This document shows positions 19,312-30,823 of a stretch of DNA of 64,000 nt, piece by piece. This stretch comes from Spongospora subterranea f. sp. subterranea (Eukaryota > Endomyxa: Phytomyxea > Phytomyxea > Plasmodiophorida): the NCBI GenBank assembly GCA_049724395.1, contig JAUGWO010000128.1:1-64000 (forward strand), in the 5' to 3' direction. The notes beneath the pieces were generated by a model. That model saw only the letters and a program-made list of their open reading frames with translations. It did no database searches and was not told the DNA's origin. Positions within the stretch are counted from its first letter, which is position 1, and each line of letters begins with the position of its first letter. The position numbers were made by a program, and so were the translations under genes.

Positions 19312-22300
19312 TGGTCGCACTTGACTGGCCATTCCCTTCCAGCAGCTGTGTGACCGAGGGGTCATTCCGGCGCTGTTTCAAGAACTGGGCATTGTGCATA
19401 GAAAAATTGTTCCGCCAATATCTTCATCCAGTGAATCACCCATGGCTTCAAGTCATCATATTGAGATTTTTACCATTCATTCCAATGAGGTTGTGGCGCC
19501 GTGTTGTTGTCGATCATGTCGAATAAATTCATTCAGCTATTGCATCTGTTTGAGCAACATCAACTTTGCACAGATTCATTTCTTCATCAATCGCGCCAGA
19601 TTGAAATTCGCGACCAACCAACACCGTTTCCAGTCGAAAATATTGTGGACTGGGTATAATCAAACGCAATTGTACATGAGAGCATATTCACTTCATAAGC
19701 ATAATCAACAAATGATGGATCAGCAAGTTTTGTCTTCACTGTGATCTCACATAATATGATGATTCAAAAGAAAAAGTTCGTCAACAGTATTTTAGGTAGC
19801 CATCATCATTCCATGCCGCTTGTCGGCTAATGATTGGGATGAGCGTTCGCCCAAGGTAGACGAGACTTCTTGGCAAAGAGAATCCAGGCGCTCCCTTTCT
19901 TTCAAGATCATGAACGTAACTGTACCTTCTGTGCAAACTTACCCACAAATTGCTATTGCGTTTGGCTCGAATACGCGACAGGTCCGTCGCCGTATCTTCG
20001 GACCTTTACCTTGCTATCTTGAAGGTAGCACGCAGATCGCCACCAGGGTACCACGAAAGTGTATGTAGACGAGAAAACATAAGTATGTTCTCTCAAGTCT
20101 TTGTCGACCTTCCAACACCGCAAAACAAAAGAACATGCACACGTGAGGAATCGTCACCCGTGCTGAAACTGTCTACATGCTATGCGAAATTTTTGATCAA
20201 AAGCTTTCATGTAGTCGTATTTGCACCAGTTTTGTTCCTGCAGCTTCGGCAATGCAGAGCCCTCCAACGGCGTTTCTGGAGATGAGCCGCGACATCCCTA
20301 TGCGCCCATGCAATGATCCTGCGTATCCCAAGATACGCAAGTTTTGTCTATCCTTATTGTATTGGTGTAGTCTTTGGGCAGCGAATTCCGTCCTTTCGCC
20401 ACTAGCGCTGGGTTTTCCACCTATCAATTCAGAGACGACGTCAATTAAAATAAACAAACGTAGAAAGCAAACCTGTTTCACCCGATGAGGAATTTGCCGT
20501 TGTTGGAGCGGGCGACGGCGCCCGAAATTGAGTTGGGCTGATATGATCCCACCGGACATCTGTCAGTTCGTCAAACGATCCGGTCTGCGACGCAGTCTGG
20601 ATCAAAGTCGTAGCGCTCGATCTGCTCGTCAGTGATGGTGTCGAATAGCGCCACCTCTCCGAGAGCTAGAAAACTGCCAGGCTGGAAAGCAACCAATTTG
20701 TGCCGATATCGTGGCTGGCAATTGACCAAGAAACCCATGAACGCAGGGCGTGTTTTCTTTTTTGATTATGAAGGCGATCGGGTATACGTCAACTAAACAA
20801 TTTCGAACCTGTTCGAACTGAAGCTCAACCAGAGCAAAACCTCAGTTATCAACCAAGATAACCAACGGATGTTGTTCACCAACCTGATCTTCAATGCCTG
20901 ATGTTATTCAATACCGCCAAAGATTTTTAGACCGAATGCGAGAGGGACTTACCAAACTGGTGGGAAAACGAACCTTCATTACCGGTTGGTGGCAGGTTAG
21001 GACCAGGTCAGTGTGAGACTTGAGTTCGACTTTTGCTTTGATTAGGCCATTTCGATTTAAGCTGTTAATCCAATGTCTGTTATTGTCTATTAACAACATA
21101 ATTTGGTCGTGATGACGATATCAAGTTGAACAAACTTTCCTTCGGTGGTTTGAAAGGTAAGGACGTCCCTTCACGGAAGAATGTTTCCTACAAAGATTCC
21201 AGAAGATCCACGAGCGGCTATACTCTGATGATGTCTGGACAGCTATTGTATAAATACGAATCATCCAACAATCAGTATCAACCAGTCCACAGCAAAGCTG
21301 TCAATCCACCGATATAAATCGTTGCCAACGATTCTTCCCCTGAAGTGCGCCAATCGGCCATCTTGTCAGTTGTACTTCAACTGGATTAACGACCAAAACA
21401 CAATATTTGTGATCCCCAACGCCAGATCCGACAGCGCCTCTTAAATCGTATTTTCTCGCCCAAGTTTGACAAGCAACTGCATCTGCGACGCCCTCGGGGT
21501 AGCAAGAATGTTGACAGATGTCAACACTGGCATGACGTTGAGAACCGTCCGGGAACAGGCACAACCTGTGACAACGCTCACCCCCGCGAATAGAACGTCC
21601 TTGATCTCAATCGTAGGGTTTGCAAGGTGCATTTGGGGGCAGCATGAACTGTTCATCTCTATAGGAATATTTGACGGATACTTTGAAGCTGTTTCTCGCT
21701 ATAAAAACTGCAATCTTCCCGGTCCTCTGGTTGGTGTGTTGACATCTTTAACACCTTAATTAGGACTCTGATTGTGTATCATGGTAAATTCAGTCTGGTC
21801 AAATCAATTGGTTCCGAGATGCGCGATTAATGATGTCAAAGTGGTAACATCTTCGAGATCATTTTTACACCTACAGAACACTTCTTGAATAATTGTGACA
21901 TCAGAAACCCAGTATCGATGGCCTATACCTGTGTGGAATGGAATCCAGAAACCTTCGAAAGCGTCTAGAGAAAACCAATATTTGGGCAAACCTTCTCATG
22001 ACGCGTCTTGGCAGGTTGATTACGCGATTTTTCGAATCTCGCACCGGTCGGGTTTCAGCGTCAACATTCTCAATTCCAATCAAACAATGAATCTACACCG
22101 TCGCTTGCGAAACTGACGGCGATGAAGACATTGACAGAAGGACCTCTATAAACAAAATGTCGATGAAGCGGTATCCCCAAGCTTCTGGGGAATTTTGATC
22201 GCCGTCACCCCTTGTGCTTGAATCGACAACGAACGCGGACCACACAAGCTCGGATTCCTTGTGACAATTAAAGGTTCGTTCAGAAAGTGCGTACGCAGAT

Positions 22301-23269
22301 AAAATATGCGCGGTGATGCTGCGTATTAGCGGGTGCGGGTCATGATGTAGAAGCTCGAACCGGTTTGTGAAGACTTACTTGTTGCCTCATCCTCCTCCGA
22401 ACCACGTCGTCCTGTTCCTGGGGAGCTCGATCGGGAGGATTTGGAAAATGATGGGTGCATCGAGGTGTATACTGAGGCAAGTTTTTGACTGTGATGGAAT
22501 ATGTTTGGAAGATGGCGATAATGACGTTGATGTGCATGTAGGAATTGTCAGTCACATACAGACTTGGTCATTTACGCATTTGTTTAAATACAGTTGTAGC
22601 CAGTTCGTATGATCAGGGTTTTGTCACGCTTGTGTCAATTTCCGAAAATAAAAAAATTTCGCGATGCCAACTGAGAAGTGATTGCAGATACGGCTTCTTC
22701 TGTTACTTCTGTTCTGTAAAGTACCTGTTACTTCTGGACATTCTATTTATTCATAATGATTCTCTGCTTATCCGATTTTCACAAAACACTTTCACGGATT
22801 ATTTATACAGGACTGATCACGTTGAAGGAGATCCATTCTTCGTGTCTCAGTGCTGACATCTCGCTCACTGAACCTGTGCTGCACGAATCATTGATTCTTG
22901 ATCAGAGGATGGCAGAGTTACTGTATTTCCTTTCGGACCGTAGAAAGTTCGAGTTCATCTTGTCACCAATCAAATGCAAGCGAATCCGATGATGATCAGC
23001 AAAACTGCCAGGGAAAACATCCAGGTTAGCAGGGGAACTTGTTTCATCGCTAGTACATCTTCTGACTCTGAGGGTGAAGAAAGGGAGGATAAATGAACGC
23101 CAGGTTGCTGAGGAGTTGAATATCCTGTTTTTGCCGTCGAACTTCTTCAGATCATGACTCGTGATATACGTGAAGTGCGATCAAACCAGGGGAACCATAA
23201 GCCTCCTCCACATGAATAAACAAAAAACAGGAATGACAAATGGAAATCATATTTGCTCCTGTTTCGAAT
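19312..23269. other. Unassigned region with short interrupted frames
   Basis: About 4 kb without a gene I can support. Frames are mostly under 110 codons and overlap on both strands. One short plus-strand piece (21126-21317) resembles the RNase H end of copia polyproteins and is listed separately. No tRNA or rRNA was recognised. Confidence 0.4.
21126..21317 (+). mobile_element. Possible Ty1/copia RNase H scrap
   Basis: The peptide SRRSTSGYTLMMSG is very like the RNase H region of copia polyproteins (compare TRRSTTGFVFTFHG in the copia fossil at about 32140). Only a few dozen residues are alike and no other copia domain lies next to it, so this is at best a very old small remnant. Confidence 0.35.
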
Positions 23270-24374
23270 TCATTGCAATCCATATTTGATTAAAGGCAAT
23301 TTCTTGTTGGCGTTTGATTCTTCCAATATCAATCGTGTCGACCGCCGAATTGTGAGCTCAATAAGTTCTTTGTCGACATCAAGAGTGATCGGGAGAGTTC
23401 CGGCGCGCTGCATGGCCTCTTTCCCCAAATGGGGAATCTTGTATCCTATACCTCCACCGTTCTGCATCGTCTCTCGCATGCACTGTTGCCAGGTCAAGAA
23501 CACGAAGTTCAGCTTCTCTTCCGTTAATTGTTGAAAGGCATTTTGTACTTCGTGGATGAGGTCGTCGACATTCCGTGGGGCACATTGGTGCTGTATCGAT
23601 TGAATTGCATTGAAAAACCCCAAGTCAAGGACGTTCATGTCGGGGCTATCAGGTGGCTGACACCGAAGGATGATATCGAAGCCATTTTTTTTTTGAACAG
23701 ATCCCGCAACCTCAACGAAGGCCTTGTCTAAAGATGATAAATGCGGCTTGGCATTATCCTGCTGTATGAAAATGGAACAACTATTGGCCATAGAGCGTGG
23801 CCATTGAGACCGAATCGCTGGAAGTGCATTTTCCTTGGTTGCAGCTAGGATTCTTTCACAGTAATGGGTTTTGTCACAAGTGTTCCAACAACACGGTTCT
23901 TGCTACCTCGTTTTGCCGGTTCCTTGATGACGAACGGCCATATACCAAGCTTGCCTTCAAACTGTGTTTTTCGGCGTTGGTCGAATCTGGGTCGAGCGAC
24001 GTGCCGCCAAAAACATGTTGTTCAAAGAATGGCTTCGATTTGCACGAATGTGTGTAACAGTGGTGTCAAAAATCCCAAATCGCCATCTGCCAGGTAATAG
24101 ATTCTGGTCAGCTTTCGCATGAAGAACAATTTTTCGTCCCATGGAAATTCGAACATGTTTTCCGTTTATTGGGCGTACTGTAAAAAACAAACAGAATTTC
24201 AGCCTCTCGATCTTGTTTAAGGCCAACACGAATCGGATTGATGTTATTGAATGCATTTAAATGCTGCAGAAATTCTCCGCAACAGATTAAGGATTCGTCG
24301 CCCAGAAGGACTTCATGGAAAGAAAGGATAATCAATTGAAACACCAACGGGTATCCAGATGAATAGGTTCGCAT
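23270..24374 (-). pseudogene. Decayed Tc1/mariner-like transposase
   Basis: On the minus strand the C-terminal catalytic half is open (23791 to 23270): FIQQDNAKPHLS, then QPPDSPDMNVLDLGFFNAIQ, then GGIGYKIPHLGKEAM. DNAKPH and the NVLDLGFF block are hallmarks of plant/protist-type mariner elements. The N-terminal part is scattered over frames upstream: VHADEKLFFM near 24110 and KLGIWPFVIKEPAKRGSKNR near 23900-23960, where the first catalytic Asp and the WPF motif lie. At least two frame changes separate these blocks, so no complete transposase is encoded. I could not find convincing TIRs. Confidence 0.85.
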
Positions 24375-24860
24375 TGTTTTTTGTATGGTTGTCGTGCCTT
24401 ATTGACTATAAGTTTGGTTGTCCAGAAGGGCAGGGATCTCCGATCTTTGCTGGGTGACAAAATAAAGGGCTGACCTTTATTTCCAAAAAACTGATCGTAA
24501 TTGTTTGAAACAATAAGTTGTTGTATTCACGAGGCTTAAGTTCAAGTAAATAACTTTCGCTGTCCTCGTGATGGGTCGTTGTCCAAAAGGACGAGTTTTC
24601 GTAAGTCCTGGGCAACAGTGTCGGTTTGAAACCTTCACTGCCCGGGTAGTGTAGTCGATCATCTTGGGTTGAAAATCGGCTATCGGGATGGGTCGCTTCC
24701 TTGGGTAAGGCTCCACATTCCTTAAATAGGAAACCTTCCTCCCTTTGGCGGCAGCAGATCGTAGAACATCACCTTCACTTACCCTCATCACGAGCACCAT
24801 CTCGAGATACGTGACTCGCGCAGTAATTAGCGGAGTGAAATTTAAAAGTCGAATTAATTA
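24375..24860. other. Unassigned flank of the MULE+USP element
   Basis: A 107-codon minus-strand frame (24477-24800) is open but shows no domain I recognise. It does not continue the Harbinger fragment on the other side of the element. Confidence 0.35.
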
Positions 24861-25080
24861 TGGGCCTACAGAAAACACTGGCCGCACTAACTGGCCGCAG
24901 TTTCTTGGCCAGTTAGTGCGGCCAGTGTTTTCTGTAGGCCGCTGGTAGGGTGTGAATTAACTGGCCGCATTCACTGGCCTGATTGATCAAAGTAGGCCAG
25001 CGATTGCGGCCAGTTAATTCACACCCTAACTAGGGTGTAACAGAATTCACTGGCCGCACTAGCTGGCCAAAACCTGCAAA
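24861..25080 (+). repeat. Left hairpin-built TIR of the MULE+USP element
   Basis: The left terminus consists of two stacked palindromes. The first, 24863-24940, has perfect 34-bp arms with a 10-base spacer. The second, 24946-25028, has 35-bp arms with two mismatches and a 13-base spacer. The remaining part repeats CACTGGCCGCACTA. Bases 24876-25080 match the complement of 28736-28940 with about two differences in 205; the outer 15 bases (24861-24875) differ in part between the two ends. Confidence 0.95.
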
Positions 25081-25192
25081 AGCTGGCCGCACATACTGGC
25101 CTAGAAACTGCGTCACGTGGAATATCACATTTTGCGCGGACTAAAATCTGGCGAAGGGAATACCTCGTGATGTCCGCATTTCAGTTCTCGTC

Positions 25193-28100
25193 ATGGTGAA
25201 GCGAATGGATTGGCAAGCGTGTGATTTCGAAGAACAGGACTTCGCATATTCACCTGTCAACAGTAGTGAGCACCAGCTGGACAAAGATGGCGTTCCACTG
25301 GCTATCAGCGGTGAATGCAGTTATAGGTTCGAACGGATGTCGGAAAAAGCGAATTTGATGCAGCGATACAGCCATTGGCAGTTTCGCTGCACAAAATCTA
25401 AGAAATTACTTAATCCCAAAACCAATGATGTTGCCATAACTCTGCAATACAAAGTTTGTGCGGGCCTTATCCGCTGTTCCAACAGCGAGTGCCAAGTTAT
25501 CAAACGGCCCAATCAGAATAAGCCATCACTGATCATACAGAGGTTCGTTTTACACTTGCGAATAGGCTAAAATAACTCCTTGCTCTATAGTGTTTGTCAG
25601 AATTGCTTAATGGACCTTGAGCATGTCAAATGCGAATGCAAGGTTTTGTGGGTTCATCACTGGTTGAAAGACCGGTGCATTATCTTGCATCATGGCATTC
25701 ACAAACATGATGTCCCACATACGAACAAGCCGGATGTGTACACGAAGGCGAAGCTCGTTGACATTATTTCCGCTGCGCCCAACAAAACGGCGATGCAGCT
25801 GATCGTTGGAGCTCCGGGTCCGTCCACCGAATCAATTACGGCACATTTCGCCAGCTTTCGGGAACAAAGGCAGGGTCGCCTACTTTCGCAGGGAGATTTT
25901 GAAGGAACTAGGTATTACACTGCCAGGTATTTTTTTCATAGGTTTGCAAAAGTTTTCTTAATCTAATCAACGCAACAGGCGTTTCCGAAACATTGGATCA
26001 GATCAAACAGTTCCAAACTACGTTCACAAATAGCCTCCGATCCAATGACCTGCATTTATCACGAATGCACGTGTCTGTTGCTTCTCCCTTCATGATTGAA
26101 AGGTTTTTTTCTAGATATGCGCGAGACCCATCCAATTCCAAAACCATCTCTTCCCTAGGCTTGTCGATCAAAACGAGCTAACAGGACGCCAGTGTGGAGG
26201 GTGCGTTTCTGACGTCACGTATTCGTTTTTTAAAAACGGATACTTGATGACGTCTGCCGTTTACTGCGTGTTGATCAAAAGGTGGGTTCCTGTTTTGTAC
26301 TCGTGGCTTGACGGGCTCACCAGCGAGCATCATCGAGTTCATTTCGTGGTTTTGCTTGAAATGATCATGTCTCGGTTACGGAGCCAACCTGGCGACTTTA
26401 CGATGAATGACCGTGTCTCATTGTTCCGTCAACTTTGTGGGGCAGTTATGGATTATTCCAAAGCCCAAAACCAGGGATTTGTAGCAGCATACGTGAAGGT
26501 CAATCATAAACAGGTGTAATCTCAATAGTCACTTACTGTGCTGTAGGTGTTGAGCGATTACTATCGGGATTTGGGAATTCAATGCTGTCTTAATACATTG
26601 ACAGAGGATGCAAATAGTCTAATCAAAGGCTGTGAAGTGCACTTCATCAACTCGGCGGAGAGAATCAGTAGGAATTCTGCAATTGTCGGATCAGGGGACA
26701 ATGGACAGTTTTTACACCTTGTAAAGCAAGCTGTTCGAGAACCCATGGAGGACGCTTTCAACATCGCTATTGATGCCCTTCAAGTGCGATTTGCGCGTAA
26801 CGGACTACCTTGTCTAAATTTTTTTAGGTCACGTATCCCAACGCTGCCATGTGGTTTGAATGGTGGCTAAAAGAGAGTGTCGCTCGCCTCGTTTTCCGTT
26901 GTAAAAGGAAATTCATGGATGCAGAGTTCGCAGAGAAAGTCACGCAACGATACCAATCCAATCGAAGCTATGCATTCAATGTTTTATCAAATTGCTGAAA
27001 CCAAGAATTCGATGGTTTTCGGGTTAACATCTCTGATGTTGTTTTCTGGGACTTTGGAGCAGGATTTCGCCGACGTCCTTGTTGGGCGAGCGATAAATTA
27101 CGGTAAGTCAATCTGAGACCACATCTGTAGTCTAGATACCGAAACAATTGTCAGGTGTAGCCGAACGATGGAAGCGGAGCATTGAAAAATGCCATACTTT
27201 AACCACGTCCTCAGCCGTCACACATCGTAAACGTCAACAATATGAAAACGACGGACGCCCACCCGACACGTCGAAAAAATTGTTAACCAATAAGTCAGAA
27301 TCTAAATCAAAACTTGGAAGGCCTAAAGGCAGTAGAAACGTCTCCCGAGACCCACACGTGACCTATCAATCCTACGCACACACGAACAATACGTGCTATG
27401 TGACGACGATTTTGGAATGTTTAAATGCCGTTTTTGATTACATTGATGTATGCTGCAGGCCGGGTATTAGTTTCTTTGAACTAATTACAGAAAATTTTGG
27501 CATAGATCAAAACTAACGAGTACAGCCCCACGAATATATTCTCCAAAACGATGGTGCACTTGAGCAAGCGTCGAGGCTGCCCAGAGAACCGCGTCAAGAA
27601 AGAGCTTTCGAAAGGACTAAGAATTCTGACATCGTGGATAATTCACGATATCAAGTTATATGCGGCCAACGCGTTTGGCAATCCTTTCGATGTTTTAGAA
27701 CATCTCTTGAAACAGGCTTCCGAAGATGTTTATAAACAAGTATCCTTTGACGTACAGGTCAGTAATCGTCTTGATGGGCATATGAATATTCACCCGACCA
27801 CAGCGTACATTTATCTGCCATAACGGGCACATACAACCCATCCAGAAACCCGGTGTCCAGCGCTGGTTCATCCTGGTATGTTCTTTTGTGAAAAAACAGG
27901 TTAACAGTCAGTAAGTTTGCTTTCCATAGAACATTCGGCAGTATATGGTGGAACAATCTGCGAGTTCGTCTGTGCAGGCGGTTTTGGACCTTCTACTATC
28001 TGCTGGTGCCTTTGAAATGACCAACCGACTTTGCTCAGACCCGGCCTGTGATGTGGTAGAGGCTGAAAGCATGTTCCGTTGCTGTGTATTCATATGGTTC

Positions 28101-28428
28101 CCAGGTTCTTACGAAAGATGTTCGCGAGATTATATCAATGCCAGAGAATATCATGTTGATCGAGCTGCCAGTAGAGTGTGCATCTGAAAGCCTGATGTGT
28201 AATGAACAAGTTACTGCTAACGGGTTCCACTGGCGTCTTGTTGCTCGCATCTCATCCACATCGGACACAGGTTCACATTTTTATGCACACATCTTGCGTC
28301 AAAAAACCGTCAAAATTCCTGGTTGGTATTATTACAACGACCTGGAGAACGACGGCAGAGCCTGTTATGTGGAAGGCAAATTTGAAACCCGAAGTCTCTC
28401 TTATTATGTGTTCTATGTTAAGATTTAA
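25193..28428 (+). CDS. MULE-type transposase fused to a USP-like cysteine protease (multi-exon)
   Basis: Exon 1 (25193-25542) has a zinc-binding domain with the Cys/His layout of WRKY-GCM-like fingers. It is followed by a 48-bp GT-AG intron (25543-25590), then CQNCLMDLEHVKCEC and HHGIHKHDVPH. The DDE core follows: first Asp in VSDVTYSFF (26211-26213), second in MDYSKAQNQGF (26451-26453), then GCEVHF, and Glu in NPIEAMHSM (26964-26966). A short intron lies at about 26514-26546. After a basic GRPKGSRN linker comes a USP-like domain: Cys box NTCYVTTILECL (Cys at 27394-27396), a middle part, a Cys pair (CSDPAC), His box GSHFYAHIL (His at 28276-28278) and WYYYNDLEND. One frame change near 26940 and unresolved joins near 25930-25990 mean the copy may be inactive, or the assembly may have indels. 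Confidence 0.82.
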
Positions 28429-28735
28429 TACAATGAGAAGAATGCATTTCTGACAGCCGCTTGATAGGATGTGCCCCGCTTGAACAATTTCAAGAAAAAA
28501 ATGAACAAGTTGTGATAGTTTTCCCTTTGTAATTAGAAAACGTAATGGGAGAGACGACAGCTTTCGAAGCTGCCTTCCACATAGCAGCTAGCATTGAAAT
28601 GTGGCCGGCCTGTTGTGTGAATTAACGGTGTTTCGTCGCTGCATTAAGTGAAAAACTAAATCATCTCTGTAGAAAAAAGAGTTAAGACACACTATGACTT
28701 TGAAGTTTCAAATTTTGGGCCAGTTTCTGAGCAAT
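28429..28735. other. 3' flank of the transposase gene inside the element
   Basis: This is AT-rich non-coding DNA between the end of the USP-like domain and the right TIR. No ORF was seen. Confidence 0.6.
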
Positions 28736-28955
28736 TTTGCAGGTTTTGGCCAGTTAGTGCGGCCAGTGAATTCTGTCACACCCTAGTTAGGGTGTGAATT
28801 AACTGGCCGCAATCGCTGGCCTACTTTGATCAATCAGGCCAGTGAATGCGGCCAGTTAATTCACACCCTACCAGCGGCCTACAGAAAACACTGGCCGCAC
28901 TAACTGGCCAAGAAACTGCGGCCAGTTAGTGCGGCCAGTGAATTATAGCCGCCCA
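28736..28955 (-). repeat. Right hairpin-built TIR of the MULE+USP element
   Basis: This is the inverted match of 24861-25080, with the same two palindromic modules in mirrored order. The outermost 10 bases after TGGGC differ from the left end, so the outer arm of the terminal hairpin is not conserved here. Confidence 0.95.
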
Positions 28956-29560
28956 TTAATAATCGACCATTGAATCTGCTGCAGACCCTTCCCAGCCAGC
29001 CAGAATGTAGGCGAAACAAAGGTCAAACGAGCAAGCCGCAAATATGTTTTGGCTCAGGAATCCCTTCCGGTTTCTGTAGGGTTGAGCTTCCTTCGCAGAC
29101 ACAAAAGCTGCGATATGCGCTCCGTCGAATGCCATTCGGCAATTTTGGAAAAAGGGATACATCTTCGGGTTTTACCGAATTTGTAAGGGTGCATCATTGG
29201 CAGGTAGCCTTATATAGTCGCAAGCCATTCGGCAAATGACAACTGTAACATTGCGAAGAACCCTAATATCAAACTAATGAGGTGCGAATTTGTATGACAA
29301 ACAGCCAGATAATAACAACCTGCTAATCGTTTCGCCGCTCCTTTGAAATCGCTCTTGAGCGTCGCGATTTTTTGCACTCTGTGATACGGTGAACAAAAAA
29401 ATTGCCACCTGTTCTGATACTTCGAACCAAGTCAATGGACAAAGTCGCAACTGATCGGTAATTGTCTTGATAGAGCCGGCGCAATCTTTGCATACGTGAA
29501 TGCATCCGAAATGTACTGAGGTATCTGTTTCGATGTTTATCGCATCGGAATTTACCGATC
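28956..29560 (-). pseudogene. PIF/Harbinger transposase fragment
   Basis: On the minus strand, the N-terminal region (29560 to about 29260) reads in two frames and includes EQVAIFLF and RFQRSGETISR, typical of Harbinger transposases. The catalytic start follows: YPFFQNCRMAFDGAHI, then PYRNRKGFLSQN and LAGWEGSAADS, ending at 28956 where the MULE+USP element begins. The rest of the transposase (second and third catalytic blocks) is missing. Frame changes are present near 29220 and 29330. It is probably a target that was interrupted and then eroded. Confidence 0.8.
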
Positions 29561-29575
29561 AATGACGAATTTTAT

Positions 29576-29995
29576 TTATTGGATGGGCTCCCAATTACAG
29601 AACGACATCAGCAGCAAACATTTGTAGATCGGCGTTTTGCCCCAGCACTCCGTATCCAGGTTGGAGCGGTGAAATTGTTTTCGTAGCCGGTCCAGCTTTG
29701 CAGTACGACTCGATGCGAAGGCAGACGAGGAGACCCTCTCTACTGTTTCTGTTTCTGAGGCTCTGGTTGCCACTACACCCTTTTGTGAACGCCACCTTGC
29801 AGTTAGTCGGTTCAGCTTTGCAGTAGGACTCGATGCTGGGGCAGACGAGGAGACCCTCTCTACTGTCATTGTTTCCGAGGCTCTGGTTGCCATTACACCC
29901 GTTTGCGAACGTCACCTTGCAGTTCGTAGTTGGTCCAGCTTTGCAGTGGGGTACGATGCAGGGCAAGACGAGGAGACCCTCTCTACTGTCGTGGT
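29576..29995 (-). CDS. Cys-rich tandem-repeat ORF, truncated by an LTR element
   Basis: On the minus strand an open frame covers three DNA repeats of 120-123 bp (starts near 29694, 29814 and 29937). Each repeat encodes about 41 residues of the form LVC.SIESYCKAEPTNCKV.F..GC.GNQSL, with four Cys per unit. The frame enters the Ty1/copia LTR at 29996, so the start is lost. The conserved Cys spacing in an open frame suggests a secreted or surface protein, but I recognise no family. A second frame over the same DNA is also open, so coding frame choice is uncertain. Confidence 0.45.
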
Positions 29996-30550
29996 TGTTG
30001 AAGTTCAAACCACGTCGCCAACCTGTCGTACTGGCCCATTGGCTGTACTGGCCCAAACTGGTCGTATTGGCCCACTGTCACGTACATCCGATATTGATGC
30101 GACCACTGTCACGTACATCCGATATTGATGAAGACGACGCGGCCTCTTAATGAGCGGCCTCCTGAGGAACAACCCTGTAGCGCAGCCTCTGTCGTGTGAC
30201 GGAATTTGACGCGCGATTAACGCGCCTTTTTCCCGACAGAGAGAAATCGCGCGCCCTTTTTCCGACTGAGACAAAAATAATCTAGCTCTGTATATCAGAG
30301 CCCCTCGTTTTCTAATAAACTCATTCTTCTATTTGCTTCTTCCAATCAACATCGTTCCCGCTCCCTCTCTCTCGTGTTCCAGCTCCCTCTCTCTCTCTCA
30401 CCTTCCAGCTCCCTCTCTCTCGCCTCACCGCTCCCTCTCTCTCTCGTGTTCCAGCTCCTTCTCTCCCTCTCGCCTTCCAGCTCCCTCTCTCTCTCGCGTC
30501 ACCGCTCCCTCTCTCTCTCTCGCTCGCGTGATCTCTCCTCTCTTTAGAAG
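29996..30550 (+). repeat. Left LTR of the copia fossil
   Basis: It starts TGTTGAAG, has an AATAAA-like signal (CTAATAAACTC near 30312), and carries a CT-rich tandem block of CCAGCTCCCTCTCTC units. It interrupts the Cys-rich repeat ORF. Confidence 0.85.
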
Positions 30551-30603
30551 ATTAAGAGTCCCAACTCTGTTAGCTGCATAGTACCTCAAGTGTGCTATTC
30601 TAT

Positions 30604-30823
30604 ATACACTTAGGTGTACTTTAGTATATACACTTAGGTGTACATTTTTATATACCTCCATCATGATGTCCACGGTCTATAACATTAATAAGCTCGAAGG
30701 ATACGACGCTTCCAGATAGGGAAATCGTCGGATCCTTCGAGCTTATTGATGTTATAGACCGTGGACATCATGATGGATGTATATACAAATGTACACCTAA
30801 GTGTATATACAAATGTACACTTA
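30604..30823. repeat. Long inverted repeat inside the copia fossil
   Basis: Arms of about 90-100 bp, centred on CCATCATGATGTCCACGG and its complement and flanked by TATACACTTAGGTGTAC words, surround a loop of about 30 bases near 30708-30736. This is not a normal part of a copia element and looks like a foldback or MITE insertion, or a local inversion duplication. It lies just after the left LTR. Confidence 0.85.

Larger units (their letters stand above)
24861..28955 (+). mobile_element. MULE-like transposon with DDE transposase and USP-like protease
   Basis: The element is about 4.1 kb with roughly 220-bp TIRs built from nested hairpins and one multi-exon gene between them. Both outer ends start TGGGC. 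Flanks TTAATTA (left) and TTAATAA (right) may be a slightly altered target duplication. It has inserted next to a Harbinger transposase fragment (28956-29560). TIR near-identity implies a recent insertion or gene conversion. Similar-looking gene pieces at 7318-7677 and 36308-38861 show that this is a multi-copy family in the genome. Confidence 0.88.

Noticed and set aside
29833-30150. Plus-strand ORF running from the Cys-rich repeats into the LTR
   Set aside because: It crosses the LTR boundary and has no conserved pattern; the minus-strand frame with regular Cys is better.
30333-30673. Ser/Leu-rich or Arg/Glu-rich ORFs in the LTR
   Set aside because: They come from the CT-rich tandem tract of the LTR; the same occurs in the right LTR.
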